Source: Hyaloscypha bicolor E (Eukaryota > Ascomycota > Leotiomycetes > Helotiales > Hyaloscyphaceae). From it: a DNA stretch of 64,000 nt. A program made the translations under genes and the position numbers. Every line of letters starts with the position of its first letter. Position 1 is the first letter of the stretch. The stretch lies in the NCBI RefSeq assembly GCF_002865645.1, contig NW_020194620.1, positions 1,371,353 to 1,435,352 on the forward strand. The letters run 5' to 3'. Under the pieces are notes generated by a model that was not told the origin of the DNA, made no database searches, and worked only from the letters and a program-made list of their open reading frames with translations. This document shows, one piece after another, positions 1 to 12,200 of the stretch.

Positions 1-3000
1 ATAAATTAAATTAGTATAAAACTATTCTTAATATATCCTATTATTTTTTTATTTTATAAGATAGTAATAAAATATTTTTAAATAGATAATAGATTATTTT
101 ATATATATAATAGATAAAATATATACTAGGTAAGAAGGTTTGGAAAAGTTATTAAAGAGCTAAATACTAAGAATATAAAGGGTAATTATATAAAAACTTT
201 AAAGAAATTATACTATTATATATTTATTTATACTAATATCTAGACTTCTAATAAAGAAAGCCAATTACCCTTAAATATACTTATAATTCATAAATATAGT
301 ATAGTATATTAGTACTTTAATAATTAAGATAGTTTTACTAATATAGTAATATAAGAGAAATAAGATATTATTAAAGAAAGAGTTTATAATATATTAATTC
401 TATAGTTTCTAAAAATAGAATATTTCTATATAATATTCTTTTTATTATTTATATTTCTAATTAGTTAAGATAATACTATAAAGTATTAAAGCTTATATAT
501 AGATCCTTATTCCTAAGGCAACTAGCGGCCTATAATTAAGGTATAATATATGCCTCTAGATAATTATAATAGTTTTATTAGTTCTATTATATAAATAATA
601 TAAGAAGAAGTAATATATTAAAATAAAGTATTAATAAAGTTTTACTAATATCTTTTATAGCTTATAAATAAGACCCTGAATTTCACTAATTTAATCTCTC
701 TCTATATAATACCCTTATATAGATAATATAAAGACAAATATATATTTATAAAATAATATAGGAAAAATATTAGTAGGATATTAATTTACTATATAATAGT
801 ACCTATATGGGCTATAGCTATAGCTAGAGAAAGAGTTTATAATATTATTTAATTTATCTATTATCTAATATAGAATATCTCTATATATATTAATATATTA
901 GACTAATTAAAATAATTTATAAAGTAAAAGAATATTATAATATATTTCTATTTAATATATTACTTTATACTTTATCTAAATACTATACTTTAATTACTTT
1001 ATAAGCGGGAATTAAAAAGATACTAAAGTTTTATTAAACTATAAATACTAAGGCTAAGCTATAGAGATAAATAGGAGTATTAGACTAATTAGTAAATATA
1101 GTTTTTATATCTAATAATAAAGGAATTATAAGTATTATTATAAGATATAAAAAATATTATAAGTTATAGTCTCTATTAATAAAGGAATTACAAGTTATAA
1201 TAGCTATAAAGATATAAAGAATATTACAAGTTATAGTTTCTATTAATAGAGGAATTATAAGTTATAGTAGCTATAAAGATATAGAGAATATTACAAGTTA
1301 TAGTTCCTATTAATAAAAGAATTACAAGTTATAATAAATAACTAGTTTATATTTTTAGCGGGCCTATATAGCCTCTATATTTTCCTGAATCTTTTATATT
1401 ATATTTTTCTTCTTTTATAATTTTAGATAATATAGCTTTTCCTTATCTTACTAGGCTTTATAATATACCCTATTATAGATATTATTAAAGAAGCAAAATA
1501 GAACTAATAACCTACTAAATAAAGATTAGTTAGTAACTAGTAGTATATTTCCTATTAGTTAATATAGCTACCTGAAATAAACTAGTATTTAGCCTAGCCT
1601 ATAAGGCTAAATATTAAAGAATTAGTTATTATAAGGTAGTAATTAAAATAATTATACCTTAATTTTTTATAAGTAATAATATTTCAAAATCTTTTCGTAT
1701 CTAACTTTATCTATTTTTATATAATTATTAGAAATCTTTAATAAGTATACTTAATTATATTAATTATTATTTTCTAATAAAAGTAAAATATAGAAGTTTA
1801 TAAATAAAATAAAGCATTTATTAAAGAATACAAAGATCTTATATTTTCCTATACTAAGATTATATTTAGAGAGAATAACTAATATTACTATATAATTACT
1901 AGTTATTATTACTTATCTACTTTTAAAATTAATATATTTAAACTTAATCTTATTTCTATTTTATTTTTATAAATCTAGCTATTATTTCTAATATAATTCA
2001 TATAAATACCTAAGTTATTATCTTAGAACTATTATATAAAGCAATCTAGTCTATTATATTATAGTAATACTAAGGCCTTTACTAAACTAAATAGTTTTCT
2101 ATTAAATAAGACTAAAGTCTATAAGATCCTAAGAATATTTCTATACTCTAATATTACTTAATATCTTAGATATATAATCGAGAATAATAGAATAACGGGC
2201 CTTTATTTTATTTTATTAAATATAATATAAATTTATTAGAAAGAATAACTAAGGATTCTTGCTCTTTTAATATAGATCTCTTTTTATAAAGTATTTAAAA
2301 GAATATTTAGTATTTTTATAATTTGGATCTTATTTATTATAATCTTAACCCGACTAATATTCTAATAAATAGAAATACTTTAGTTATTAGAGACTTTAAT
2401 TCTTATTAATATAAAAAAGAAAAATTAGATTTTAAGGCTAGAACTAAAAGCTAGATAAGTAAGGATTTCAAGTTTATAAGGCCCGAGAATAATAAATATA
2501 GGCTATTAAAGATTTAAGATTTATTATTTTAATTTTATAAGATATAAATTATTAAATAAGATTCTTTATTTTAAGTAAAGAATACTAAAAAGCTATTAGA
2601 ATTTCCTATCTAAACTATTCTAAAAAGTATAGCTAAACTAATTTTAGAGACTAATATTCTAACTATATCCGGCCAAATATCCTTTATATTATTACCTAAA
2701 TTTATAGTTCGGGATAAATCTAATACTTATTAATATTTTTCTATAAGGTAAATTACTATACTTATCTATTCTACTATTACTAAGCTAGAAAAGATATATA
2801 GCTAGATAAATATTTGCAAGTTATTAACCTATAGTTATATTTCTTATATAATAGCCTATAGTTATTAGAGCTACGGGCTATTAATAATTTATCTTAGCTT
2901 AATTATCTAATATATTAGATTAAAAACTAATAATCCTATAAGAAAATATAGTTGAGTTTTTATATCCTTAAAGTACCTTTATATTTTAATATATAACCAG

Positions 3001-3390
3001 ATAACTAGTACCTATAATATTTATAATATATATTATAAAGGCTATAAAAGAGATTCTTTTTAAGTAAGGCTTCTTAGACTAGAAAAATCTGGTAATAGGA
3101 AATAGTATTACAGAAATAAAAAAAAGAGGCTTCGAGTTTTTATTAGAATATAGCCTGAAATTTTATAAATAATATGTTTTTAGTATAGTAAGTATAATAA
3201 AAACATTTATAGTATTTATCTAATATCTTTTAGTATATTTTATTTATTATGGAATTCTTCTTTAGTAATAAGACCTATATTCTTATATATTACCTGAAAT
3301 ATAAAGAATATCCGGGCTATATTTTATACTTTAGAAAAAATAGCCTAAAAGCTAGATAGTAGGTTTTAGTAGTTTATCTTTTAGCTAAAT
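1..3390. other. RIP-saturated AT-rich relic, no intact gene
   Basis: Nearly pure A/T with almost no CA or TG dinucleotides, as expected for repeats saturated with C-to-T changes at CpA. No frame stays open. Around 2350-2550 on the plus strand one frame reads LNPTNILINRNTLVIRDFNS followed by a Lys-rich stretch. The RDFNS segment resembles the GDFN motif of LINE-type AP endonucleases, but no reverse transcriptase motif could be followed downstream, so I do not name the element. The integrase/TIR element at 3391 interrupts or abuts it. A 67-bp minisatellite lies inside and is listed separately. Confidence 0.6.
1122..1335. repeat. Minisatellite, ~67-bp unit, about 3 copies
   Basis: Three successive units carry the string ggaattacaagttata, then a gctataaagatata segment, then attacaagttatag and tctattaata. 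The period is about 67 bp and the first unit is a little shorter. Units differ mostly at C/T and G/A positions, so the array probably predates RIP. It codes for nothing visible. Confidence 0.65.
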
Positions 3391-3580
3391 GTTCCCCCCC
3401 GTTCATTAATACGAGCGATTAATCAATCGCCCCCTCCCATTAATCAATCGCCCTCCCGATTAATTAATCGTAGTACCCGATTAATTAATGGGGGGGGGAT
3501 TACGATTCGGGCTCCATAGTAGGTCCCGATTAATTAATTAATGTCCCGATTAATTAATCGCATAATATTGGGGTTTCGGG
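3391..3580 (+). repeat. Left terminal inverted repeat of rve element
   Basis: Begins with a C run (gttccccccc) and matches the reverse complement of 6111-6280 almost throughout, ending at a shared ggtttcggg. It holds several copies of the perfect palindrome CGATTAATTAATCG and relatives (ATTAATCAATCG), plus a G9 run before attacgattcgggct. Compared with the right copy it has an extra ~20-bp unit (cccctcccattaatcaatcg), a local duplication. The repeated palindromes near the tip may be transposase binding sites; that is inference. Confidence 0.85.
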
Positions 3581-3624
3581 GCTAATGGGGCTAAGGGAGC
3601 TAAAAGCTTTTACTTACTAGTTTA

Positions 3625-3785
3625 TACTAAATATATCCTCAATTCTATATTCTTTACTTCGCTTAAGCCTTACTCTTTATACTATAATATAGATTTCTAA
3701 TATTTAATACTAAGTATATCCTCAAGTCTAATTTTCTTATTTTGCTTATACCTCACTTATTTATACTATACCTATAGTATTATAT
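3625..3785. repeat. Direct repeat, ~83-bp period, 2 copies
   Basis: Two tandem units start at about 3625 and 3708, each opening with tacta(a/g)atatatcctcaa-type sequence and containing a cttattt/acttcgctta segment. It lies between the left TIR and the integrase frame, in what is probably the 5' untranslated or promoter part of the element. Confidence 0.6.
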
Positions 3786-4025
3786 AGTTTATTTAATTTT
3801 TTTCTAGGTATTAAGGGAAGTAATAATAGGGGTAAAGATACTTCTCTAGAGCTTCTAGATATATATAGGGCCTTTACTCCCTTATTTTCTAGATATAGTT
3901 TATACTATAAGTACTATAAGCACTAATTTACCAAGCATAACCACTGATTTTTATACCTCTTAATTAATTAATTACCTTACTTCCAATATATCTCTTTTAA
4001 CCCTTCGTTTATCCCCAATCCCGTA

Positions 4026-5991
4026 TACGCCTCATTAGCGTATTTATGGGCAAGCAGAGTAATATTTTGATATTACTGCTCCAGGAGCTCATTCGTCTGG
4101 TACCCAGTTTTTGCCCTCCCCAATTACTAAAGAGCCTACTAATAATTAGTCTGCCGAAGACGAAGCTGTATGGGATCAGAGGCTTGCTAAGGAGGGTAGT
4201 AGGAAAATTCTTACTACTAGGAAACGTATGGATATTAGATAGTGGCTTCAAAATCCTAATATTCCGCTTCCTGGTAGAACTAAGGCAAAGAAGTACTACC
4301 AGGCTAATATTAAGTACGAATCCCACTTATATGAGCTTTAGGATAATCAAGTATATTATAAGAAGTACTATAATACTCGCCGCAATAAGATCCTTCTAGC
4401 CCGGTATACTCTTTGCTATAATAATGCCTTTGAGATTTTGACTACTATTCATGAGAAATTAATATATATAGGTAAGTATTCCCTTAAAGCTACTAATTTT
4501 ATACTAATTATATAATAGCTTCTGATACTGTATTTAAGTATACAAGATGACTTTGGCATGGCCCATTCCGTAATAATTACGCTTGGATAAGTGCCTATTA
4601 TATTCATTGTAATAAGGAGAAGGCTCAAAAGAATAATACAGGGGTAATACCTATTCAATCTCATTATCCTGGCCAGTATATAGTTCTGGATTTAATGAAT
4701 TTCCGTATAAGTGTTCCCTAAGTCATATGATTTACCCCTATTTTAGCCTTTCCTATATTTTCTGTATTTCCTATATTTTTGAGCTTTTCCTGCGATTTTT
4801 GCGATTTTTATCTATACCACTTACTAATATTATTATAGCATAATCCGGATAGAGAATATATATAGATCTGGTAATTAAAATGCCATTTTTCCAAGTTTAT
4901 TTGGATCCGTAGGCTTAAGGCTAAGACTACGGACGAAGCTGCGGACGAGCTTATTAAATGGCTAAATAATAATAGGTATATTACCATTCTAGCCTGTAAT
5001 AATGGGGGCGAGTTTAAGGGGAAAGTAATTGAGGTTTATAAGAAGAGAGGGATAAAGATTATTCGCGGACGAGCTTATTACCCCCAATCTCAGGGCTCTA
5101 TTGAGGTTACTAATCAAATCTTCAAGAAACGACTGCGGGCCGTACGAGCGGATACTGGTATCTAATCTTGGATATAATTACTTCCTTTAATTATATGAGT
5201 AATTAATACTACGGCTATATCTGCCCTTCCTAAGGGTAATACGCCATACGAGGTCTGGTTTGGACGAAAGCCACCTACTGATTTCCTGAATTATAAGGAG
5301 AGTGCTTGCCGTATATATATAGCCTTAGGAGAGAGGGAAATCGATATTAATAAGAGTAGTGCTTCTGAATAATTATCTACTATTGAGGTTTAAGGAGAAG
5401 AAGAGAATGGAGAGGATAGCTTATTCGTTAATAAGGAAGCAGAATAGGAGGAAGTAGCAGAGGAGATGATTTTATCTGAACTAACTAAGAGGGTTGCGGA
5501 GTATATAAAGAAATAGTAAGAGAAGATAGTAAAGAGGGCTAGTACTAAAGCTCTTGAATATGATATTCAGGAGATCGCAATCCTATAGATCCCAAAGCAA
5601 TATTGATTTAGTATAGAAATGGCTCGGATTCCAGTGAGAGTTCTGGAAAAGACTTTAAAGGTATATAACTTATAAGGATATACTTTTGGCTAAAGCTAAT
5701 TAAAAACAGGGCTACCGGTTAATTATTAAGTATAGTGAGCTTATAATCCTCTGGCCGTATAATACTCTCAATAAAGTTGCTTTATAATTAACTTATCCTG
5801 ATTTGCCTATTACTAGTGCGGCCTATAAGAAAGACAAAATTACCCTCCCCAAAGCAGTAGTAAAGGAGAATAATCGGGGTTCAATTTCGTTAGTTCAGAA
5901 GGCTGGAAGGGTATCTGAGAGAGCAAAGAAGAGAGTAGCTATTGAGCAAGTACGTAAGGATGGAGCTAGAGAAGGGGAATCAGGTGAATAA
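4026..5991 (+). pseudogene. rve-family integrase/transposase, degraded
   Basis: The product would cut and join DNA at the element ends as an integrase-type transposase. The N-terminal frame reads WDQRLAKEGSRKILTTRKRM with further basic sequence, then IHEKLIYIGKYS and YIHCNKEK, an H2C2-like zinc region in which the second His and first Cys are now Tyr. The core follows: LDLMNF with catalytic Asp at 4689, FSKFIWIRRLK, ACNNGGEF where the second Asp is Asn (4998-5000), and YYPQSQGSIEVTN with Glu at 5103. By my count 34 residues separate the second acid from the Glu. ISALPKGNTPYEVWFGRKP follows. The first two acids are too far apart unless an intron of about 130 bp (roughly 4706-4838, with TTACTAAT and a terminal AG) is removed. 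Frame changes lie near 4500 and 5680; the last part ends at the stop after 5988. Many stops replace Gln/Trp codons. The start codon is uncertain. Confidence 0.75.
4706..4838 (+). other. Probable intron in rve integrase gene
   Basis: The frame loses similarity to integrase cores between LDLMNF and HFSKFIW. The gap is T-rich, contains TTACTAAT (fungal branch-point type) 7 bases before TATTATAG, and its removal brings the two catalytic acids to about 58 residues apart, the usual rve spacing. The 5' splice site is unclear (GTATAAGT at 4705 is one candidate), and the exact phase does not work out, perhaps because of a later indel. Confidence 0.45.
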
Positions 5992-6110
5992 GTGGGTGTG
6001 AGGGTACTAAAAAGGGCTAGGGTAGCTATGAAAGTACCTAGACGAAGTAGGAGGCATGTATAATAAAGCTTGATTTAGGTGAAGTATACTAATATATACT
6101 GCTTTTGCCA

Positions 6111-6280
6111 TTCCCGAAACCTTAATATTACCCGATTGGGCAATCGGAGTCCCGATTAATTAATTGGAACCTACTATAGAGCCCGAATCGTAATCCCCCC
6201 CCCATTAATTAATCGGGTGCTACGATTAATTAATCGGGAGGGCAATTGATTAATTGCTTGTATTAACGAACGGGGGGTAT
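6111..6280 (-). repeat. Right terminal inverted repeat of rve element
   Basis: Reverse complement of the left repeat, running from ttcccgaaacc to the G run cggggggtat. It keeps the CGATTAATTAATCG palindromes, the C9 run and the ttcgggctctat segment. Differences from the left copy are mostly C/T or G/A, consistent with RIP, plus the absence of one 20-bp unit. Confidence 0.85.
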
Positions 6281-9200
6281 TATAAAGAATTATAAATTAG
6301 CTATTATAGTAGCTTATACTACTATATTTTGCTTATTATAAAGGGGCTAAGATTATTATATGAAATATCTCTAGTTATACTAGCTAAGGTAAGCTACTAA
6401 TATAAAGAGAAAGAATTTCCTAATAATAGCTTATAAGTTTTTGCTTTATAATATAGTTATATATATTAATATCTATTTTAGAATAATTTTTAATATTTGA
6501 ATTAGTTTCGAAATTATAGAAGAATATATAATTATATTTGAATTTATAATAATTAATATAGTAGAAATATAGCTAAAGATAATACTTCCGGGCTTACTAG
6601 AGCTAATATAAAAGATAGGAAATATATAATATAACTTAAAGAATTAAAAATTCCAAAAAATCTAAATAAACTTTATATTTAGAGATTCTATTATAAGTAT
6701 AAATATATAGCTATTATTACTTAAGGTATTTTGCTTCCTATATTTCTAACTATATTCTCTATTTATATCTATCTCATTTATAATTCAGACTAGTTTATAA
6801 TACTATTTATAGAAATATTAAAGCCAAAATTATCCGGAATTAAGATTAGTTCTTTAATAAACCCGGAATAAAAAGTTTTTATTAAAATATTCGGAAAGCC
6901 GCTACTAGCTATAGATTTAGTAATATTTAAGGAAAATATAAGTACTATAATTAATTATATAAAGGAAACTAGTATATATATATCTTATCTAATATAAGCT
7001 TAAAAAAGATATTTTAAGAGAGTTAATACTATTAGTAGGCTAAAAGCCAAACTTATCTATAATACTAATCTTATATAATTTAATATTTTAAACTTCTAAA
7101 GTCTTTAAGCCTATATTTCTTATCTTATATATTCTTTTATTACTTCTTTTAATACGAGAGAAATATCTCCTCTTTATAAGATCTAGTTTATTAGTAGCCC
7201 GCCTATATAACTTATTATATATCTGGTTTATATAAATAGTTTTAATTATACCTATATTATAGTATTATTATATATGTTTTATATAATTTCTGGCTTATCT
7301 TAAAATATATTAATAATATATATATATATTTTTTATACTAGATATCTATACTAAAATTAAGAATCTTATTTAAAGAAAAAAGGTAAAGGCCTATATTACT
7401 TAAAATGCCTCCGAAGCCTCTATTAGATTTTAAATAATTCATTTCTATTATAATCTTTAAAAGAATAATTATATATTTTACTAGTATAACTATTTTCTAT
7501 TTTAGGCCTTTTAATATTATTATATATATCTAGGTTATAGCTATTATTATCTGAATTATTATTATTTATTTTTAAGTAAAACTAGTATATTTCTAGCTAA
7601 GTAAATAAATATTCTTTAAAAGTCTAAAGAAAGTTAGTTCTATACCTATAGGTAATTAAATACTAACTCGGTATTTATTAAAATAAATATAAAATATATT
7701 ATTTATTAGAAAGAAAGTAAAATAGATATATTATAGCCATATATTATTTAATATATTAAAGGTAATTAATTAGGGTTAGAGACTAGAAAATAAAGAAAAT
7801 AGAATACTTTAGATAATTCTGATCTTTAAATTAGTAGTCTAGCTAATTAATATTTAATAAAATCTATAAAAGATAATTAGCTAAAGATACTTTTATAATA
7901 AATATAATAGGATCTTAATTTATTTAAATACTTTATAACTTTACTAAAAGTTAGGCTTTTACCTTAATTAATATTTCTTTTTATATAATAGTATTTCTTA
8001 TTTATATATTTCAAAAAAAATATTAATAATATTAAAGTTATATATTATTTACTTTATTAACTAAAAATATAGCTTTCTATAAAATATACTATAATAAGGA
8101 TATCTAAGAAGGCAAATACCCTATATATGGTATAAAGGGCTAAATATTAAGAATTAAGTAAAGAATTAAGTATTACTAAAAGATAAATAAATCTGGGATT
8201 TAAATACTTGGCCCTATATTATTTATTAGAAGTATTTAATTAATTATTTTTAAGTAAAGAAAGAAATTTAGCTACATATTTCAAGATTATTAAAACCTAT
8301 TATTTTTTTCTTTCTTTCTTTTATAATAATAGAAGCTACTATTTCGGAAAGCCAGAAAAGTACCTATAATAAATATTTAGGCCTATATAAGTCATACTAA
8401 GCTAATAAAAGCCGACCTTTACTTAATAGTAAAAGTAATATATAAAACAAAAAAGAAACTTTATAAATAGTAAGGTTTAATACTATTTAATTTACTTAGT
8501 AGTCTAATACTAGACTAAATATATACCGGTTTATTTTAAGCTCTAATCTTTTAAATAGTAAAAAGTAGCCTATATATTAATACTATCTCTTTATCTAGTA
8601 AAATATTATTTATACTAATAAGAGAAATATAGCTATACATAAGCCTTACCTTAATTTACTTAGCCTTATATAGCTTATATATAGCTATATTTCCTTTACT
8701 AGTATGAATAATATCTTACCGGATAAAGAAATATATATATAACTTAGCTATCTATTCTAGTATTTTATTATATTAGCTTAATAATATATTATAAATAAAT
8801 AGCCTTACCTAATTATAATCTCTTATTTATAATTTAAGAAATTAATAAAAATATTATTTATAAGAAAAGTATTATTTTATAAGCTATAAAAATAATAGGA
8901 TTTAATACCTTATAATTTATTCTATAATTCTAATAACTAGCTAAAAATACCTTAGTAAATTTAGGCTTTAATATATTTTCTAATTTTTTAAACTTTTTAG
9001 AATTCTTATATAGTTTTCTACTAAATTAAAATTCTTCTAGTATTATTAAAAGTAACTAGAGAATATATAGAATTTATATAATAAATTATATATCTACTAT
9101 AATAGTTATAAAGTTTTTAAGCTAGAAAAATATAAAAAAAGCTATTTCGAGTACTATTCTTAAGATTATTAGTTATATAGTAAAGAGAAATTAGATTCTA

Positions 9201-12200
9201 GTATATATAATAGTATACTATCTTATTTACTATTACTATAATTTCTCTTAATTAACTAAATAGAAAATAAAGGTTCTAGTCTATTCTTATATTAAATATT
9301 AAGACTATATTAAATCTATATTAAGATATTATTTAATAGTATTCTTCTTTATTTCTAGTATTTTTAATATCTCTAATTTAATATAGCTATTATAAGCTAT
9401 AATAAATAATCTTTAAGGAATATATATTTATAGTTAAAATATAGTACCTCTATAATAAATAAAAGGACTCTAGAGACATTTAAGGTATTAGCTAGTAAGT
9501 ATAAGAATAATATATATATATAAATTAGCTAAAGAACTTTTAAAAACATTATATAATATAATAGCTAGTTATATTTTATAGAAATATAACTCTGTTATTA
9601 ATAAAGCCCTAAAAAGGCAAGATTTTTAGAAATATCTAGAGAGATATTAGCTTATATATAGTATATTTTAAGAAAAGAAAGAGTTATTTATTTAGGGTAT
9701 AAATAAATAAGATTTAATATTTTTATATTATATAATTTTTATTTTAAATAGCTTTATAACTCTAGAAGTTCTAATTATTTAGAGATACTAATAGCTTATT
9801 ATTAATTCCTTTAGTATCTTTAAACCTTATTATTCTTTTTATATATTTCTTTTACTTTTATTATAATAGCTTTTATTTATTCTTTTTTAAATTTTAAATT
9901 CTTAATATTACTATTACTTAACTATTCCCGAATATTTTATAAAGTATTTAAATTATTATTAGGTAAGGTAATTTTTATATTTTTATTAGCTTATAGCTAT
10001 ATATTACTTATTTCTTTTAAGTTCTATTTATTAGAGTAATAGTTATTAAAATTAGTAATAATTAGATTATTATTATTATCTAATATAATATTAGTAAGTT
10101 TAATATAAATATTAAATACTACTTTTAACTCTAAATAGAAATTCTTTATAATTCTTAAATAAATACTTTAAATCCGTATATTTAAAAGTAATTTTCCTAT
10201 AGCTTCCAGAATTTATTTTCTTCTCTAAGGTTTTATAGTATTTAATAAAGCAAATTCTAATAATCTAATTATTACGGACTTAATAACTAATATATTTTAT
10301 AATATTTAGATATAAATATATTTTAAAGGTTTTTAGAACTATAACTTCTCTAAGAACTTTATTACTTATTTCTATTAGCTTAAATAGTATATAGCTACTA
10401 AGCTATAGCCTTTTAATAAAGTAATTTTCAGGCAAGTCTTTAGAAGCTATTATGAATTTTAAAGAAACTAGTAAATAGTAGGCTTTAGTAAGTATTAAGA
10501 TAATATCTGAGATATTCTCGAGTTTAAGATTAAAGTTCCTAAAAATACAAGTTTAATAGATCTTATAATAGAATTTATTCTTAAACTTATAAATAACTAT
10601 TATATATTAGTATTTATAAATTCTATTTCTATTAATATTATTATATAGCTTTCTCTAATAAACTATTTCTATTTTAATAAATACTAATTCTATAACTAAA
10701 TTTATTAGAATAAAGGAAAAAAGAAGAAATTATAGTTTACTAGCCTTTATTTTATTAAAGTAAAAGGCGGATTTGAATTCAAGAAAATACTTGAGAAAAT
10801 CTCGAATAGAAAGCTATTTAATAAATAAAAAGCCAAGAAATTATCTATATTAAGTAATTAGTAATATAAGTAGCTAAATTAGATTTATAAAATAAAACTC
10901 TAGGCAAATTCCCGAAATATAGAACTAATTAGTAATAAGAAAAAATTCTACTAAATTATATAAAGTAAAATTACTAATTTATTTAGTATTAGCTTTATTA
11001 GTAAATAAAAATAGATATAGTAAATATATTATAACCTGCTATCTATTATATATTTAATATATAATAAAGTTATAGAAGCCTACTAGCCCGAGTTATTATA
11101 AGCTATATATAGAATAGGCTATATATAAGACTAAAAGATCTATTAAATTCCCTAAGTTCCTAAATTCTTAAATAATATTATATTTCTCGAATATATTTCT
11201 ATTATTAAAAGAGTAATTTTTATTTAAGTATACTTTATTTTCTTTCTTAGCTAATAATTAGAAAGTAATTATACTATAGGATATATAATTATTCTAATTC
11301 TTTTAATCTATTTACTTCTATTAATAATTATATATTTGGCCTAATAATAAAGAATTATTAGAAAATATTAGATTATAGATTTATAACTTATATTTATTTA
11401 GGATCTTATATTAAACCTATAAAATAAGAAATATATAAATATATAATAGTAATTATAAGTAATATATAAATAGCTAATAATAACTTAAAAATTTCAAGAT
11501 ATTTCTATTTTATTTAAAATATAGAATATATAATTTAAGAAAATATTAATAATATCTAATAAATTTTAGATTAGCTTTATAATTAGGAAATTAATACTTA
11601 TTTTATATATTATTTAAAGAATTTAAATTATTATATAATATATTTCTATTATAATTAGCTTTAGAAAAAGCTATAATAAAACTAGCCTATTTCTTTTATT
11701 TTTAAATACTCGTTTCTATAATTTCAAATTATTATATTAGTCTAGTTTTTATTTCTCTAATTAATATTAGAAGTTTTTTATTATATATTATAGGAAAGAA
11801 ATTTTCGTTTAATTAGGTAAGTTATAAAAGCCAAAATATATAATATATTTACTAGCTATAGCTATATACTATACTAACCAAAGCTACTAGTTCTAGATAT
11901 ATTATAAAGTATTATATAATTAAGGCTATAACTAATTATACTTAAAGTTCTTTACTAAATTCACCTCTTTTATTTTTATAATTATTTTTTTTAAGACTAT
12001 TTATCTCTAAACTAGAAAATATTAGATATAATTCTATTAAAGAAAAATTAAATACTTTTTAAAATCTCTTTTATTTAATATATATAGATCTAAATATTAC
12101 TATTTTTTCTAATATATATAATATTAAAAAGATAATTTATACTAGTTTCTAGCTTTAGGCTATAATTATTATCTTAGCTAATTTATTAGTAAAACCCGAG

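Larger units (their letters stand above)
3391..6280 (+). mobile_element. DNA transposon with long TIRs and rve-type integrase (Ginger-like)
   Basis: A ~2.9-kb element bounded by inverted repeats of about 190 bp (left) and 170 bp (right). It encloses one degenerate plus-strand gene whose product has an H2C2-type zinc-binding region followed by a retroviral integrase core (D, D, E). There is no reverse transcriptase, RNase H, protease or gag frame inside, so it is not an LTR retrotransposon. TIR-bounded elements that use a gypsy-like rve integrase as transposase are known as Ginger transposons; Polintons also have rve integrase and long TIRs but are 15-20 kb and carry a polymerase. Assignment to Ginger is inference from architecture only. 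The ends start with C/G runs and I could not settle the target duplication. The element is RIP-damaged but much less than its flanks. Confidence 0.75.

Noticed and set aside
4009..4326. Open frame of 105 codons on the minus strand
   Set aside because: Antisense shadow of the rve integrase N-terminal region; the plus-strand frame carries the family-like sequence.
4046..4399. 117-codon plus-strand open frame starting ATG at 4046
   Set aside because: Out of phase with the integrase; the sense frame with DQRLAKEGSRK and RRNKILLARYT is a different one, so this is a shadow.
3391..6280. Polinton/Maverick
   Set aside because: Has rve integrase and TIRs, but at 2.9 kb there is no room for polymerase, protease or capsid genes and none is seen.
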